DNA from: Atopsyche davidsoni | Lineage: Eukaryota > Arthropoda > Insecta > Trichoptera > Hydrobiosidae | Direction: 5' to 3' | Length of the DNA: 64,000 nucleotides | Assembly (NCBI GenBank): GCA_022113835.1 | Contig: JAILWY010000014.1 | Location: 4,217,501-4,281,500, forward strand | Shown: in pieces, positions 1 to 13,871 of the stretch | Layout of the letters: every line of letters starts with the position of its first letter | Numbering within the stretch: the stretch's first letter is position 1 | The notes under the pieces: model-generated | What the model was told of the DNA's origin: nothing | Databases searched by the model: none | Seen by the model: only the letters and a program-made list of their open reading frames with translations | Translations under genes and position numbers: made by a program

Positions 1-2390
1 ACCGCAGTTTCAAAGACATGTTTAACGTTTTAGAAACGTTTGCTGGTTTATTTGTTTTTTTTTTTTCATGTTACGTGTATGTTATAATTATTTAGCGTAC
101 CTAAAATAAAAATCCTGGTCGTTAATATTAATAACTTAAAATAATACGCAAAAAGTATCAGTACTTGCAAGGTAGGTTGTTAAAATGTTATATAAGCTTT
201 TTGCCTGCCCGCGTATTGTTTCTTATAGCTTGCAGTTGATATTCTAAATATTCCGGAAATACATCGCTTATCTTGGAAGCCAAATTGCTTTTGCTATTCT
301 CCGCTAGGTGAGAGGCTGAAACTTAATAAAATTGGCAGCTGTCTATCAAGCCTACCAACTTCGTGGCTGTCAGTTAGGGTTCAGCCTTTTATTATTGCCA
401 ACATGCGAATATTGCAACACAACAAAATACAATGTGCGGTGACTGCACTTTTTATCGGAGTGAAATTAAATTACGAGGAATGGGGCTTTCGAATAACAGA
501 CGTGCCGCATTTCTTACCACAGGCGAAACGTTTTCACTTGTTTACTTATACTATAAAATTAAATGTATTTTCAATAAAGATACTATTTTTATGTGACCAT
601 TTAAGTATGTATTATTTATTTATAAAAAAAGCATACGAAAAATCGTCAACCGTATATCTGTATTTTATATAAATATGATAAACCAGTAAAAATAAATGCG
701 GAAATACTTTTTATCGTATAATTGTTAGGATTGTAAATATCCTTACCGGAGACTCCAAACAGCATATCGCCTTAAATGAAACGTACGAGAAGCGAAGAAG
801 AATTTGATAAATAAAAAAAAGATACTCTGTCCTGAAATTAGGTACACATAATGTATGCTCTACGTCCACATATCATTATGAGAGAGGAAAAAATAAGAAG
901 CTCAAGAATATGAGATTTAAATTGGTTCGTGTATTCCAGCATCAAAATTTGCTTCTCTGGAGCTCTTTTAAATATTCTCATCGCGTCTCGTCTCGTGAAT
1001 TTTTTCGCTGATTTTTCAATTTTCTTTTAGGATCTTTAAAAATACACTTAAAGACGGATAAGGTGGTCTGTTGTGAGGGCACTTAATGGAGTGAATAATT
1101 ATTTTTAATGCTCCGGTATTTGACATTTTTAAAAAAATCCGTGTTTTCAGAAATAGCTACAAAGTCAAATTATTTTCATAAAATATAGAATGCTTATTAG
1201 CTCGCTTATATACAAAAATGAAAAATGTGCTAAATAAATATTTATTTTTTTAATTTTACTTAGAATGCAGACAACGATCACTGCTAACGGAAAGTTAAGC
1301 ATTTGCGTACTTTTACTATAGGTTTACATTTCTAAAAACTGCTTTGATGTTCTCTGACTTACGACATAAATTATATTATGAATATTACATATAAAAAATG
1401 TATTGAAAGTTATAATTGTGTAACGCTTAATGGATTAAAATAGTTCATACTTGAGTATATCAAAGATTTTGTTGAGCTCTTCAACGCGTTTTTTAACTAT
1501 CAAAATTGTGACACGAATTTCTTTAAAACAAATGGAATTAGTAATTGAATTACGGAATGAAAGTCGAGGTGCGTCTTGCACTGTGAGCTGCTGTACTTTA
1601 CTTCCTTTAACTTTGCGCAGACCCCATAGGTGCTAGAGCATTCTTCAGGATGATTTCACATTTCACAACCGTGTCAGCATTACGCCCGCTGCAGCATCAG
1701 CAGTAGTTCTACATCCGGTGCTACAAACAAATTTTATCTACTCATGAAATGTCTACAAAATACAAAACGCTTAAGACCAAACTGAAACAGGCGTGCGTCT
1801 AATTACCCAATACCCATTCAAATCAGGATTCATCTGCCAGGACATCAAATTTTGTTTCCAACAAAATTAAATTTGACTTATATTATGTTGCTTTATTAGA
1901 GATGCTAATGATTTTTTTTACATTGTTTTTACTGGAACGTTAAAAAAGCGATAATTTGATTTGCTCGCCAAAATTAACATAAAATGGATGGGGATTCTTT
2001 ATGTATATAATATAAAGGTAATTTCTGAGTATTTGTCAAATTTGTAAATATATTTCATTCCCTGGTACCTCGTCGCCGTATGAGACTTTTTTGTATTTTT
2101 GTTAATATTTTTAAAAAAAACCACATTCTCTTAAGATTGAGGTTTCTATAATACAGCAGAGACAGTGGCGCACTTCAACTGACCCTATTTCTCCATATTC
2201 CGTGATTTTTTAATATTAAAAAAAATATACCGCCGATTATTATTTTGATTCTAATAATATTTTGCCTCTTGCATATAAATCATTGAGATATATTTTCCTT
2301 GCTAAAAATGTTCAAATGCCTTCATTTCAGCAGCCGCACTGTCTAATATTGAATAATGTACACGTCCCATGATTTATGAAGTACTGAAGT
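1..2390. other. AT-rich non-coding tract
   Basis: I see no gene here. The open frames at 403-672 (89 codons) and 1451-1636 (61 codons) have no recognisable domain and biased, AT-driven composition. A mildly GC-richer stretch lies at about 1560-1730 and has no identifiable content. Confidence 0.6.
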
Positions 2391-2510
2391 ATAGTACGTT
2401 CGAGCAGAGCTGGCCCCGGAGGACTTGAAGTGGAATGGCGATAAAGCCCCATTTCTCGTGTGATCGCCCGCGCTATCTGCTCCGGCGGGGAGAGCCGACA
2501 CATACTATTG
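2391..2510. other. GC-richer block, possible conserved non-coding element
   Basis: About 120 bp of clearly higher GC and CpG content sits abruptly in AT-rich DNA. No long open frame crosses it and no repeat elsewhere in the window matches it convincingly. It could be a regulatory element or an old repeat remnant. The sequence alone does not decide. Confidence 0.35.
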
Positions 2511-3034
2511 TTTTAAATCAAATGTATTCAGCTACACGCGAATGAAATACCATTGTGAACTTCACGTACATTTTCAATTTTACGGACCATACCAAAGTCA
2601 TTCACATACATTTTTTTATAAATATTTTCAATATTTTAATTAAAATTAATCATTAATCATATTTAAAGGATGTAAAGCTTTTTAAATTACAGCTTAAACG
2701 AAAAGGTCAGGATATTCATCATAAACAAATGTGAGATGTTATTTTAGGAATTATAAATGTAAGACTTTGTTCTCTTGAAAGTGAAATCACATCGACTTTT
2801 TATGGTAATCAATCAAACACTTCTATCATAAACATAATAAACAACACTTAGCAAGAAGATGCTGTTGCCCTGTTTATTGGCTAAAAATTATGTACGAACC
2901 TAAAACATAAAATACTTATGAATTTAAACCAATCTTGAACCTGTTAACTCCTTTTCTTCGAGCGTTATTCTCACGGTCATTGCCTACTTAATATTACTCA
3001 ATACTTCTTACAGCTGGCTGACAGTGGCTGGTTC

Positions 3035-3270
3035 AGCTTACAACATGCAGTGTCGCGGGAGTGGGTAGACGGGGATGATTATTGTCGTAAAACGATTATT
3101 GTTACCTTATTTACGGCCAACCGGGCTCGGGGTAAGCGGACCCCGGGGTAATTTTACAATCCGCGCGTGTCTGCCCCCTCGCACTGTTTAATTGGCCGTT
3201 CCGTCTCTCGCTTATCCTCGGAAGCTGCGCTTGTCAATATTTACTCCAGTGTTGTGGCAGGGAGTGGTTT
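3035..3270. other. GC-richer block, possible conserved non-coding element
   Basis: This block contains runs of C and G (for example a CCCCGGGG core near 3142) and homeodomain-type TAATTG sequence near 3190. There is no open frame of note. The sharp compositional edges are seen directly; a regulatory role is inference. Confidence 0.35.
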
Positions 3271-5045
3271 CTTATGAAACTGCTTTTAATGTATCTCTCA
3301 ATGGGGACGGATGCAACATATTCAGCTGTTCGAACTAATAGTGGATTTTAAATAGTTGATTTTCGGAATTAGAGTTTTGATGTCTTATTATATTGACTCT
3401 TATCCGCTTGGTTGAAAAATCAATAATGACAAATTATTTTTAATCCAATTGTTTTTTTTATTCTGTTCTGTACAAATATCGGTATAGTCTCTGAATCAGG
3501 TTTTTGTGTCAACATATTTTTATTAAAAAAAATCTTCATATGAAAATTCAATTCTTTATATGATATTATCAATATAATATATTTTGTTTTGTTATTAATA
3601 AAGTACATAAAAATACTTTTGGATCAGATTTATTTTCAATATATTTAGACGTTATTTTAACGTTATCTTATTTTAGATGTTTATTTTAACAGATAAATAT
3701 TTTTTTTAATTCTGTAAAATAAATATATAAACAGTTTCACGTTTTAATGGAAATGAAAATTACTTCCAAAAAAAAACTTTTATTCAGATTTTTTTGTGAA
3801 CTCGATGTACACCACATAACAAATCCTGGGCACAGTCCTTGTGACTTCAAATCTATAGTTGATCTGCCTCTATCTGAGGCATTCTTATTTTTATAGTGCT
3901 GTGTGGTTTATAGGTGTTTCTTCTTCTGGGTGCTGAGCTAATTTAAAAATTATAAGGGCGGACCACGTTTTGAGAATCCAATTGAGTAACGATATTTGTA
4001 TATCGTGTTTTGTTTAAAACTGTATTGTTTCTGCCCAATTACCGAGTAGATAATACACCAAATGTAATTTTATAATTTTATTATTGTTTTTGAAATTGCC
4101 GAGCTCTTAATTCCTTTTCAAATTAGTAAATCCTCAAACGTATCTCAATTTTCATATTAAATAGAATTCTCCTGTTGTATGGACTAAATATTTATGAATC
4201 TAAATTATTGTCCTAAAATTCAATTGATACTTTTTATTATTAATTGACTGAGTCGAATTCATAAAAAGGTCTAAATCTGGGGTTTCTGTAATGAAATTAT
4301 CCACTTATATTATGAATTTACAGACCGCGGGTTTTTTTTTAATAATTTTTTTTTTCAAGTATATTAAATTTCTTCTTATATCTTATCTTATTTTAATATC
4401 TTATTTTTTATCTAATTTAAAAAAATATATATTCAGTTTCAACTGATATTAAAAGAGAGTTACATTGTTTTTTGGATGTGGCGTTTTTTTTATTTGTAAC
4501 ATTTCGGCCCCTTGTACTGTAGCAATACTCAGGAAATCTTCCTCTAATCTAATCTGGCCTCTCTACCAGAATTAACGCGGATCGCGATGCACCGGCTAAC
4601 TTATCAACTAGAGTATAATATAATGTTTGTCTCCAACGACCGGATCATTTATTGCTTTTCCTGTCATCAAATTCTAACAACCTTTGAGCCATTAAACCAG
4701 ATTTATTCAAAACCGGAAGCTTTGTAAGCGCTTCCGGCAAAACGTATGTTACAAAGCCACACTCAATGCTGCTGTACACATCTGGAGACGTTCAAATCAG
4801 TTATTTATGATATAAATTTATTACTTTAACGTTTTATTTCTGAAACATCTGACATTTTTTTTCTGCGTTTACCGCACATTTTACATCAAAATTTATGTAA
4901 GTATTTTATACTTCGCGTATTTATTATAGTTATATTTTGGATTCCTCAAAGATAGACACAAAAACCACAAGCACATTTTTTGTATTCTTCCATCCAGATA
5001 ACCGTTGCTTGACCGATTAAAAAATTCTGTTAACTACACTTTTTT
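3271..5045. other. AT-rich non-coding tract
   Basis: I see nothing gene-like. The minus-strand open frame at 3420-3608 is low-complexity K/N/I-rich sequence. A moderately GC-richer patch lies at about 4500-4610. A small hairpin at 4713-4737 is listed separately. Confidence 0.6.
4713..4737. repeat. GC-rich 8-bp-arm hairpin
   Basis: CCGGAAGC (4713-4720) and GCTTCCGG (4730-4737) are perfect inverted repeats around a 9-nt loop. No downstream T-run or gene context supports a terminator role, and the tract is eukaryotic. Confidence 0.6.
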
Positions 5046-5142
5046 AATATCTTTATCATATTTTATTTTTAAATATGATAAAGATATTATCAATATATGC
5101 TGTCACAGCATCTTTGTCACAGCATATCAAAGATATGCTGTG
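5046..5142. repeat. Cluster of inverted and direct micro-repeats
   Basis: A 17-bp perfect inverted repeat (5046-5062 and 5072-5088) is followed by a second with 11-bp arms (5118-5128 and 5132-5142, 3-nt loop). The 10-mer GTCACAGCAT is directly repeated at 5102-5111 and 5116-5125. The cluster probably arose by local template switching or is a small foldback remnant. Confidence 0.7.
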
Positions 5143-8100
5143 GCAAAATAGTTCACTGTATCAGCCCCAGTGTCTGCTTCCTATATATATGTTAGCAGTC
5201 GAGGTAGTCCGAACCCCGCGACCAGCATGCGGGCCAAAGGGTGCCTATAAATACAGTTCTTGAAGTGGCTAGTACTATTTTCAGTTTGAGTTGAGCAACT
5301 ATCTAGACCACGCTCGATTACATACTTTATCAAAGCTTTCACAGTTTTTTTGATTTTCAATTTGATTTGGTACTTTTCAGAAGAAAGACTAAGGGTTCTG
5401 TCCATTTTATAGAATCAACTAATAATTAAGCAATGCAAAATAATAACCTCAGGGTTTTTAGTCTAAAGATTTATACAAATGTAGGTTTTGTATCAATGGT
5501 TATTGAATACGTATTTATAACTCATATAATTTTTATATTTTAGCTATCTCTAACATTACTATATCTTAACTTATTAAATCCTTAAATTTAAAATGAGTTT
5601 TTGGTAATTCATGATAAAAATAAAATGAAGTCTAATTTGTTCGGATAATGTAATATTGATGTGTATATTAACTGGTATTAAAGAAACAATGAAAGCTGTT
5701 ATAGCTCAAATATTCCATTTTAGCCAATTGATCGCTTCAAAAAATTTAGCAATTTTATGAATCTAGATGAATCACTTTGCATTTAAAACGTTTTATAAAT
5801 TGAGAATCAAGCCTTCCTGTTTATCCTAAAAATGTTTGCAAACGCTTAGAATTAAGTTTAAATTCGACTTTCACTACTAAAATAGATTTATGTATAACAT
5901 TCCTGTATTAATATGTTTAGTTAAAATATTACTTAGGGTCATATGACTTTCTAGTAATTGTATAGAATAATCTGTGACTCACAAACTAACAAACTCCCTT
6001 CTTGTAACTTTTCGACTTTTTGATTGTGTCGCAAAGAAGGCGCAGCGGCGCTGAGTTCGGGCGTCATCAGCGGCTTTTGTTTGCAGAGAAAAGTTTACTG
6101 ACGTTGTGACGCAAATTGGTAGCACGAAGCTACCAGACAATAAAAAATACTTTTGTCATTCTTTATTTGAAAATTCACTACAAACATCACACAGCCTTTC
6201 GAGTGTTCACATGTTTTAAGTGCGTTATTCATGTTTTTTTGTATTTTTTCAAATAAACTAAATTTATGGTTTTACCTAAAAAAAATTGGTAAGCGTTCCA
6301 CTTATCGATTCCAAAAGTAAAGATCAACTCAATTGAATTCATTCGATCAACAAATTCTTTTATTGATACATTGTATATACCTGTGAATCTCTAAAATATG
6401 CTTGTAAAGATTCCAGACATACAATGATATCAATAATTTTAAAATCAAACTAGGTATCTGCACTCGTACTTTAGGTTTCGACTTCATCGTGATAATTTGG
6501 GATTATCAATTTAAATAGTTAAAGTAACATCACTATTGTAAAAAATAAAGATCAAAACGATTCATTCAAAAGTAATTTGAAAATTGGAGATATGTTGTCC
6601 ATGAAGCTTGACTGTAGGGTGAGAGTCGAAGTTGGCGCGCCAGCCCCGGCCGGGCATGAACATTATTGGGCAACCTCAGGAGATAAGGACCGTCATTACG
6701 TAACCATTCAACCAGCCATTAAAGGACATAATTCGTCGATAAACAACATATAATATGCGATTAATTAATATATACGACGTGACTTACTGTTACGAAGTCG
6801 TTTGCATCACGAATCGCATGATAGTGTTTACGAATAAATAATTTTTAAAAAGCGTATGATCTTATAATACTTACAACGCCATGTGTTAAGGTATTTCAAT
6901 GATTTCTTTAATATAATGATATCCGTAAAGAGCTTTGAGCTTAAACCCATCGGTGACTTTCTTGCTGTTTCGTGTGCCAATCGATTGAAAAATTAATATA
7001 AAATACGTAAGGGTTAAAAATGCGGAATTGTTAAATATTTTGATTAATAGTCGTTGTTTAATTGTTTCTTCATAAAAATTAAGGAAATCCAAAAGGACAC
7101 GGTGTTTGAAAATATCTTGAGAGGTCATTATATGCTGATTTACATTTTATTCATTGCTAAAAATAAAAGTATTACCATCTCTTCAGTAATTTGTAAGAGT
7201 CTCTTCGTTTCCAGTCTATTGAACTAAGAGTGTATTGAATAATTTTTTAAATTAATTCATTGGCTTTTTTACAGCACAAGTAAAAAAAATAAACTTCACA
7301 TATTTTGATATTAAAACCATTTTTTAAAACAAATTATTATTTACAACCTAAGTACGGATTTCGTTGATGTTGTTTTTAAATACTATAAAGATAAAGGTGA
7401 TTTATTCATTCATCCAAGAAAATGATTACTAGATGTATTATTTTCATTGCATTTATTATTTTTATTTATACTGCATAGTACATTGAAAACAAATTAAAAT
7501 GCTTATTTTATTTAATAAAATTGCAATAAAATATCTCTAGAGTGCAACATGAATTATAACAAGTGTTTATGTAAAAAGCTTCAAACAATATCCAACGTGA
7601 CGTGTTAATAAAAGGATTAACTTTTTAGCTGAAAACTTCCCCTTCAAAAGTTCTACATTATGCTCATATAGATATTTGAATAAGCAAACATGTATTGTAA
7701 TTCAAAACAGGTCAGGTAATGTTTACAAAAGATTTCTACAAACTTTTCAACCTGACGGCGCGTTTTCAGCACTACAATGCGAAAAGTGAGCATTTATTTT
7801 CAAAGTATAAAATTTATTTATGAGGATAATATAATATCTAACTACACAAACATTTTAGCAATGCAAAAACTTGTGAATGCAATTATATATTTTATTTATT
7901 TCTATTGTAAAGGTTTTTATTTCTTTAACGAGTTTATAGCAAACAATTTTACTTAGCACATATTCTAACGACACGACACATTGAATTCAGATATTCTCCG
8001 AGAATTTATAATAATAGTAAAAGACAAAAAGATTATAAAAGAAAACCAAAGATTTCTTCGGAATAAAGCATTGACAGAATAAGTGCTTTTAAAAAATGCA

Positions 8101-8790
8101 GGTATTAAAATTATTAGTCGTTTATCTTCTTATGGTAAAGTAAGCTGGTTTACATGGACTTTTGATTATTCAAGCAACAACCAAGCTCCTTATTTTGTAT
8201 ATATCCTATTTATATATATTTTACATCAGAGATAAGTAGATTATTATGTACTTTTTCATTTTGTGATTCTGATCTGGATAGGATGTATTTTTCATGCAGC
8301 GGCGTGACTTGTCACAGCCTGTGTGGTGCCCGATCAATAACCACTCAATATGTAATGAAAGCTGCGACGTGTAGAGACGAAGGTATTCGTTTTTGCTGGC
8401 TTTCATTCATTATACAAAAGGTAAAACGTAGCTTTTTCTACTACGACATAAATCTTCAATAGTCTTTTATTCGAAGCCGACCAACCACATTAAATTTTTA
8501 TAAGGTTATACTCGCTACACGGGATGCTAAACATTTGACATGCTCTTATACTAACCGATACTCAACTCTTTTCAATTTTCATGTTCACGTTGCTTTCATA
8601 CAGCCATAACTTATGGCGATATAAAACAATATTTAATAATTTATTTTTATTTTGCTCATTATTAATGCAAAACCATTTATTGTTTGTTAACCTTATAGCA
8701 AATTGGTTAGATAGATTAAAACTATTTTAATTATCTTTTATCATTTTAAGGATTAACGGTTTATATCCTTTCATTGTAAATGGCATATTT
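5143..8790. other. AT-rich non-coding tract with two GC-richer blocks
   Basis: No gene is seen. GC-richer blocks lie at about 6005-6125 and 6600-6735, the latter containing GGCGCGCC and CCCCGGCCGGG-type sequence. The minus-strand open frames at 5181-5405, 6886-7128 and 8221-8406 show no known domain. Confidence 0.55.
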
Positions 8791-8794
8791 TTTG

Positions 8795-8995
8795 TGCACT
8801 TTTCTGGGCCGCCACGCTCGCCCAGAGCGGCTTTTGTTTCTCAAAACGCGCCAACAGTATCTGCTGCTGCATGCACACCCGTTTCGTGGGAACAATTCGC
8901 ATTCCAGCCAACCTACATTCCTACAATGCTGCTTTGTCTGAACGATGCTTTAGGGGGGATTCATCCGGCGAGGGAGACCACGGCTAAACAAAAAG
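8795..8995. other. GC-richer block with a short open frame
   Basis: About 200 bp of raised GC coincides with a 73-codon plus-strand frame (8794-9015). The predicted peptide is S/P/A-rich and resembles nothing I know. Frame length here is probably a by-product of low TA content rather than coding selection. Confidence 0.35.
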
Positions 8996-11900
8996 TGCCA
9001 TCATTTTTAAGATAAGCATATATATCATTTTGATATAATTAGTAATCATTTAAAAAAGGTATTTAAAAAAAGAGGTCAATTTAAAAACATTGACTATTGT
9101 GTTTAAGCCCATGATTATTTATAATCACCATCATACTAGTTAACTATCTTCAAGATTCAAAAGATAATTTTTAAAAACACAAAAATTATGGTTTTATAAG
9201 TTTAAATAAACCAAGTTAAACATAATGCAAAAATCAACTAATGAGAAAGTGTACAAAGCGAATAAAAGTGATAAAATACTTATGATTATCATTAAATATA
9301 TTAAGGAATTCATGTAGTTATCAAATTAAATACGACGTTTTTTTATTTAGTTTTAACGACATGTTTCATCATGTTTTTAAAATGTAATATTATATTCGGT
9401 TTTATCTCAGAGAGCTTCAGTAATTTTCTTTATACAAAAATTTATGTTTTTAACCTGATAAAAAATTAAAACATGGATCATTTCAAAAGATGGGGTTTGC
9501 TTTCAATATTTGGAATCTCTTATTTAAAAACGACAAAAAATATTATTAGTGATTCATTACATCCTTTTTTATAGTTATCATCATTCAAAAATGGCTATTT
9601 TTTATACTCGAGCTTTGAGTTAGTGTGTTTTCTTTTCATTTGAAACTAAATGATACGATGTTATGTCGGAATATATTTCAAAATGACATTCCCAGATTTA
9701 AAGACTAGGATAATGATGATTAATTGATAATTTTTATAGCGCCATTTATAGGGGATAATCACCTCGCCAGCCCTTAAAAAAAGATGAATAGGATCTCTTG
9801 AAGGCTTCCTCAACCTCAGCTCCCTGTAAACCCGAATACTGAAAGGAAGCAAGGAGCTGTGATAATGTCACATAAATATAAATCATGAATCTTACAATTG
9901 TTTTCATCCTTATTTCTTCTCTTAAAAGCTTATCTTAAAAACACTTAGTTAACTAAAGTGGTTATTTTGTAAGTTGACATATTCAAGAATTTTAAGGTTT
10001 TTAGTATTTACCCAATAAGTGGTAACTTGAATAAAACAATAGATTTTTTCAATAGAATTAAACCGTTTTTATGTTTCCTGTATTTGACACTAAACATTAA
10101 ATTTATTTGTTCATTAAATATTTCATAAGTGTTAATTGATTATTGTATAAATAACCTTGTTTTTTTATTAACAAATGGAAATTTTTGAAATCAATCGCAT
10201 ACAAGATAACACACCGGAGTACCTGCTTGATGACCAGGTTATTTTCTCCACTATTATTTCCTATTGCTGCGCAAAAACCTATTATTTACAAATAAACACA
10301 CTACAGGACAAACCCTAACACATGATAACTGCTGCTACACCTCAAAGCCACTAGTTTAGATAATTACCCCATTAATATAAAAAACATTTGTTCACAAAAA
10401 TTTGTAATTATATAAAATCCTCCACTTGTCAGGTACATTAAAATCACATTAGCCCTTACCACCTGACAATCACTCTCTCTCTTTCCAACAACCTCTCCCT
10501 CTAACAATTGTTTACCTAATTGCTTATTATTATATAAAACCTCACTCTGTTTGCTAATGCCAACGTGAAAGGTTGGCGAAACCGGTCACAAATAAAAACG
10601 AACATGTGGAAAAATCACTCAAGTATTTTACTCAAAAATATTTCTATTAATACACAAGAATATAAAGTATAATTATCCTTGAAGATGTGTTTAAGCTATA
10701 AGAGTAATTCAATGTCGACTATTTGTGTGAAATCTGATTCATCGTTAAAATCGGATATGACGCAAACGATGCATTAACTTGGCATATAAAACACAGCGTC
10801 AATCGTACACGAGATGTTACTCTGACGGGCGCGCAGGCTTGCTGTGTGAAACCACTGCCAGCGATAGATGCAAATCCGACATACGCGTTGTTAAACATCA
10901 ACTAATTCGGCCGCCAGGAACGTGAGGTTTATCTGATCTAGTTACATGATTCCCAACAGGTGAAGAACTCGATTACCACATCCCTGGAACGTTTTTGTCG
11001 GGGGTTATTAATGGAGATTAAGTGGGACGTTTCAAACTCGATTTGTTTCGGGGTTGTTTTTGTTTTCATCGTTTTTTCGTAATTACTTTTAGTTTTCCCT
11101 CGAATGTGTAGCGATTTTTCGTGTTTTCATTTATCTCATACCGAATCGCACCGATGTCTATATTATCTACGTAGGGTGTGCTTTTATTATTTAGAGCAAT
11201 GTGAGCTTTAAGCGTTTTGAATTCTATCAAAATGCTTTTAGCGTGGGTTTTTCATTCACAAAGGTTTATCGGATATTTTTAAAATTGAAGAGAGATTTTT
11301 TTTTAATAAATATTTCTCACATCAACTGTAAAATTATGTTAATTTGTTAATGTAATTTTTTATCAATATTTTTTTATATACATGTAATTCGTAAGTAATT
11401 TTTTTTTCAAAATTTTGAAATAGTTGTTGAAAAAAAATCTAATGCATACTTTTAATACAAAGGCTATCAATAAAAAATAATTTAACTACTAACAACAGAG
11501 ATTATCATGATATGTTTTTGGGGCTAAGAGTTACCCAAATTATCTAAAAACATCTCCATAAATGACGAAATAACGCCACTGATTTTATTTGAAACATTCA
11601 ATTACTTAACCATAAATAATCATTTTCAATCATATTTTTTTATATAATTTAAACCATAAATATAAAAAGTCGTATCTGAAAAAACCTTTAAAAGTTGAAA
11701 ATAATGGTGATTTGGCTATTCATATTTATTAACCTGATAAACCATAAGAAAAACATATTTTAAAAAAATAAGAGCTTTAAAAAGAACCCAATTTTTTGAA
11801 TGGGTTTTATCAAGACTACTGCAAACATATTTCTTATAAAATTCTTACTCTATAAATTTAGATTAATATATCTCAAAGACTCAATATCAGATTAAAACAG

Positions 11901-13229
11901 AGAGTTTTCCATCCAAGATCAATTTCGGACTCCTTGGTTATTTTATTATAATAACTAACGATATGCTCGTAAAAAAATATTACCATATGTAATGAAAAAT
12001 GAATCACCATAAACATGTGTTATCTATTGTCATAAATTAATTATATACAAATTAATGTCAATATCATCCGAAATTACTGGAGAATAGTATACGTGTATCA
12101 ATGGCGAGAAGAAGCAGAATCATTAAATTAAAACAATAAACAATCAATTATATTTGTTGTTCTTGTAAAGCTACACAAAAATATACTTTATTATATTCTG
12201 AATATTTTCATTTTATCTCAAACGACGTATTGATCGTTTATTAAATGAAAATAAATTTTCATCCATGTCTAAAATAGAATCTGGTGGTAAAGCATCGACT
12301 CAATCAGTTCGCCTGCGTCGCCCCGTCCTGCCCGCGGCACCGATCAATCATTTATCTGAATCTTATACTCAATAAGATTTGCAGAATATTGTATTCTACT
12401 AAGAGATTGGACTTTATAACAAAGTCCCCGCGACGCGGAATCCCCGTGAAAGACGACGGGAATCGAAAAGATGATAAATTACATAATTCCTGATATTTAA
12501 GGCGCTTCTTATTCCTTATTTAGTTATAATTAAATTTCTTTGAAAGTGACATCTTTGAATCGTGTTTTAAGAGAGAGTTACATTGATTTCCCATTTAAAG
12601 GGTTTGTTATGATTGTGTATTCACAAGAAAAGGATCTCTCTTTTATGAGAAATAATAGAGATTTATTTCTTCTTTATCGGTATTTAGGTATAATTCCACA
12701 TAAAAACTTTTTTTTAAAGGATCTATTTGTGCCAGAACTAATCTAATTCTGGAATATTAGAACTGTGAGTTCTGAGGGTATTATTTACAAATAGTCCATG
12801 AACCATATTATTAAATAGATTTAAAATTATATGTATCGTTATTTTAGCTTTTTAAACTAATATAAACCTACACACTTAAAAAAAAGAACCTACTTAAGTA
12901 AAAAAAACTCTCTGGACGCCACAAAGATTTTTCGAGGAATTTCTCAGTTTACAAGGCATTCAAAAATGTTTACCTCGTTCAAAAAGTTTTTAATAAATTT
13001 TACATGCATGTTTTTGAAAAATAAATGTTAAAATTTAAGTTCTCTTTAGATTTACTGATTTTTGTTTAATCATTTATTATAATAACTATATTAATAAATT
13101 CAATTATGATAGCGTCGTTCAAAATATTTTCGATGTGAGTACTTTAGAAGTGTTGAGTCGAAATGTGGAAAAAGATGAAATTTTGCTGTCCTATATCGGC
13201 AATAATCCAGAAATGCGATAAGACAACAC
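8996..13229. other. AT-rich non-coding tract
   Basis: I see no gene. GC-richer patches lie at about 10790-10930, 12290-12345 and 12420-12470. The short frames in this region (for example 9661-9852 minus, 10719-10901 minus, 12284-12493 plus, 12540-12746 plus) have no recognisable motif. Confidence 0.55.
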
Positions 13230-13490
13230 TGTATCATTTCCTCCAAGACGCTTCATCAATAATTCCCGCGAAGCCCAATCTAGCAAATAGGAAGAAAAAT
13301 GTGAGAGTTGTAATATCGAGAGTAATAGAATGGTTTTTCCCGCCGCGCCAGGGGTCGTCAATAATGGAGGGCGAGGGGCGAGGGAAGAGCGCCGGCCGCG
13401 CGTGACGGACGCGGGACCTGAAGGATCTTCATTATGGATAAGCAGAAAGGAAGTGCCGAGCTTTCGCACGCCTTAACTGCAATCTCTTTG
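13230..13490. other. GC-richer, CpG-containing block
   Basis: This is one of the strongest GC islands in the window, with a core at about 13335-13410. Open frames run on both strands (80 and 92 codons), as expected when stop codons are depleted by GC richness. No domain is visible. It is a possible conserved non-coding element. Confidence 0.4.
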
Positions 13491-13871
13491 TAAGTAAATT
13501 GTAGAATTTTTTGGTTGTTTTCAACAGAGTCGTATAAGAGAATATTAAAAATATCGTCCCAAGAAGGTTTTTATTACTATTGTTCAAATATGTTTAATGA
13601 GTTTTTTTTAATAATATGCTCTGTGATGCAAAATATAAAGAGTGCAAGGGAAAATCTTTCAAATTTTCTGTTCAGGTTATAATAAACCTAGATATTTAAG
13701 GTTTTTTTTTTAGGGGGGTGATTTTTATATTGATTCTTTTTTATTAAAACAAATATTTTATTTTTTTAGCTTAATTGTTTGAACACATCTTGAATTTGAG
13801 ACTGCTTATCACTAGAGCCATCGTTTTTGAGCAGCTTCATAGATTGCATCTACTTATTCAATCCATTAGGG

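Noticed and set aside
4713..4737. Intrinsic terminator
   Set aside because: The hairpin has no T-run and no upstream gene; the sequence context is eukaryotic.
8794..9015. Small coding gene in a GC-richer block
   Set aside because: No homology recognised, no splice context, and length is explained by composition.
10573..10592. GGTTGGCGAAAC word shared between about 10573 and 19814, considered as repeat copies
   Set aside because: The flanking sequence does not align, so the 12-bp match alone is not enough.
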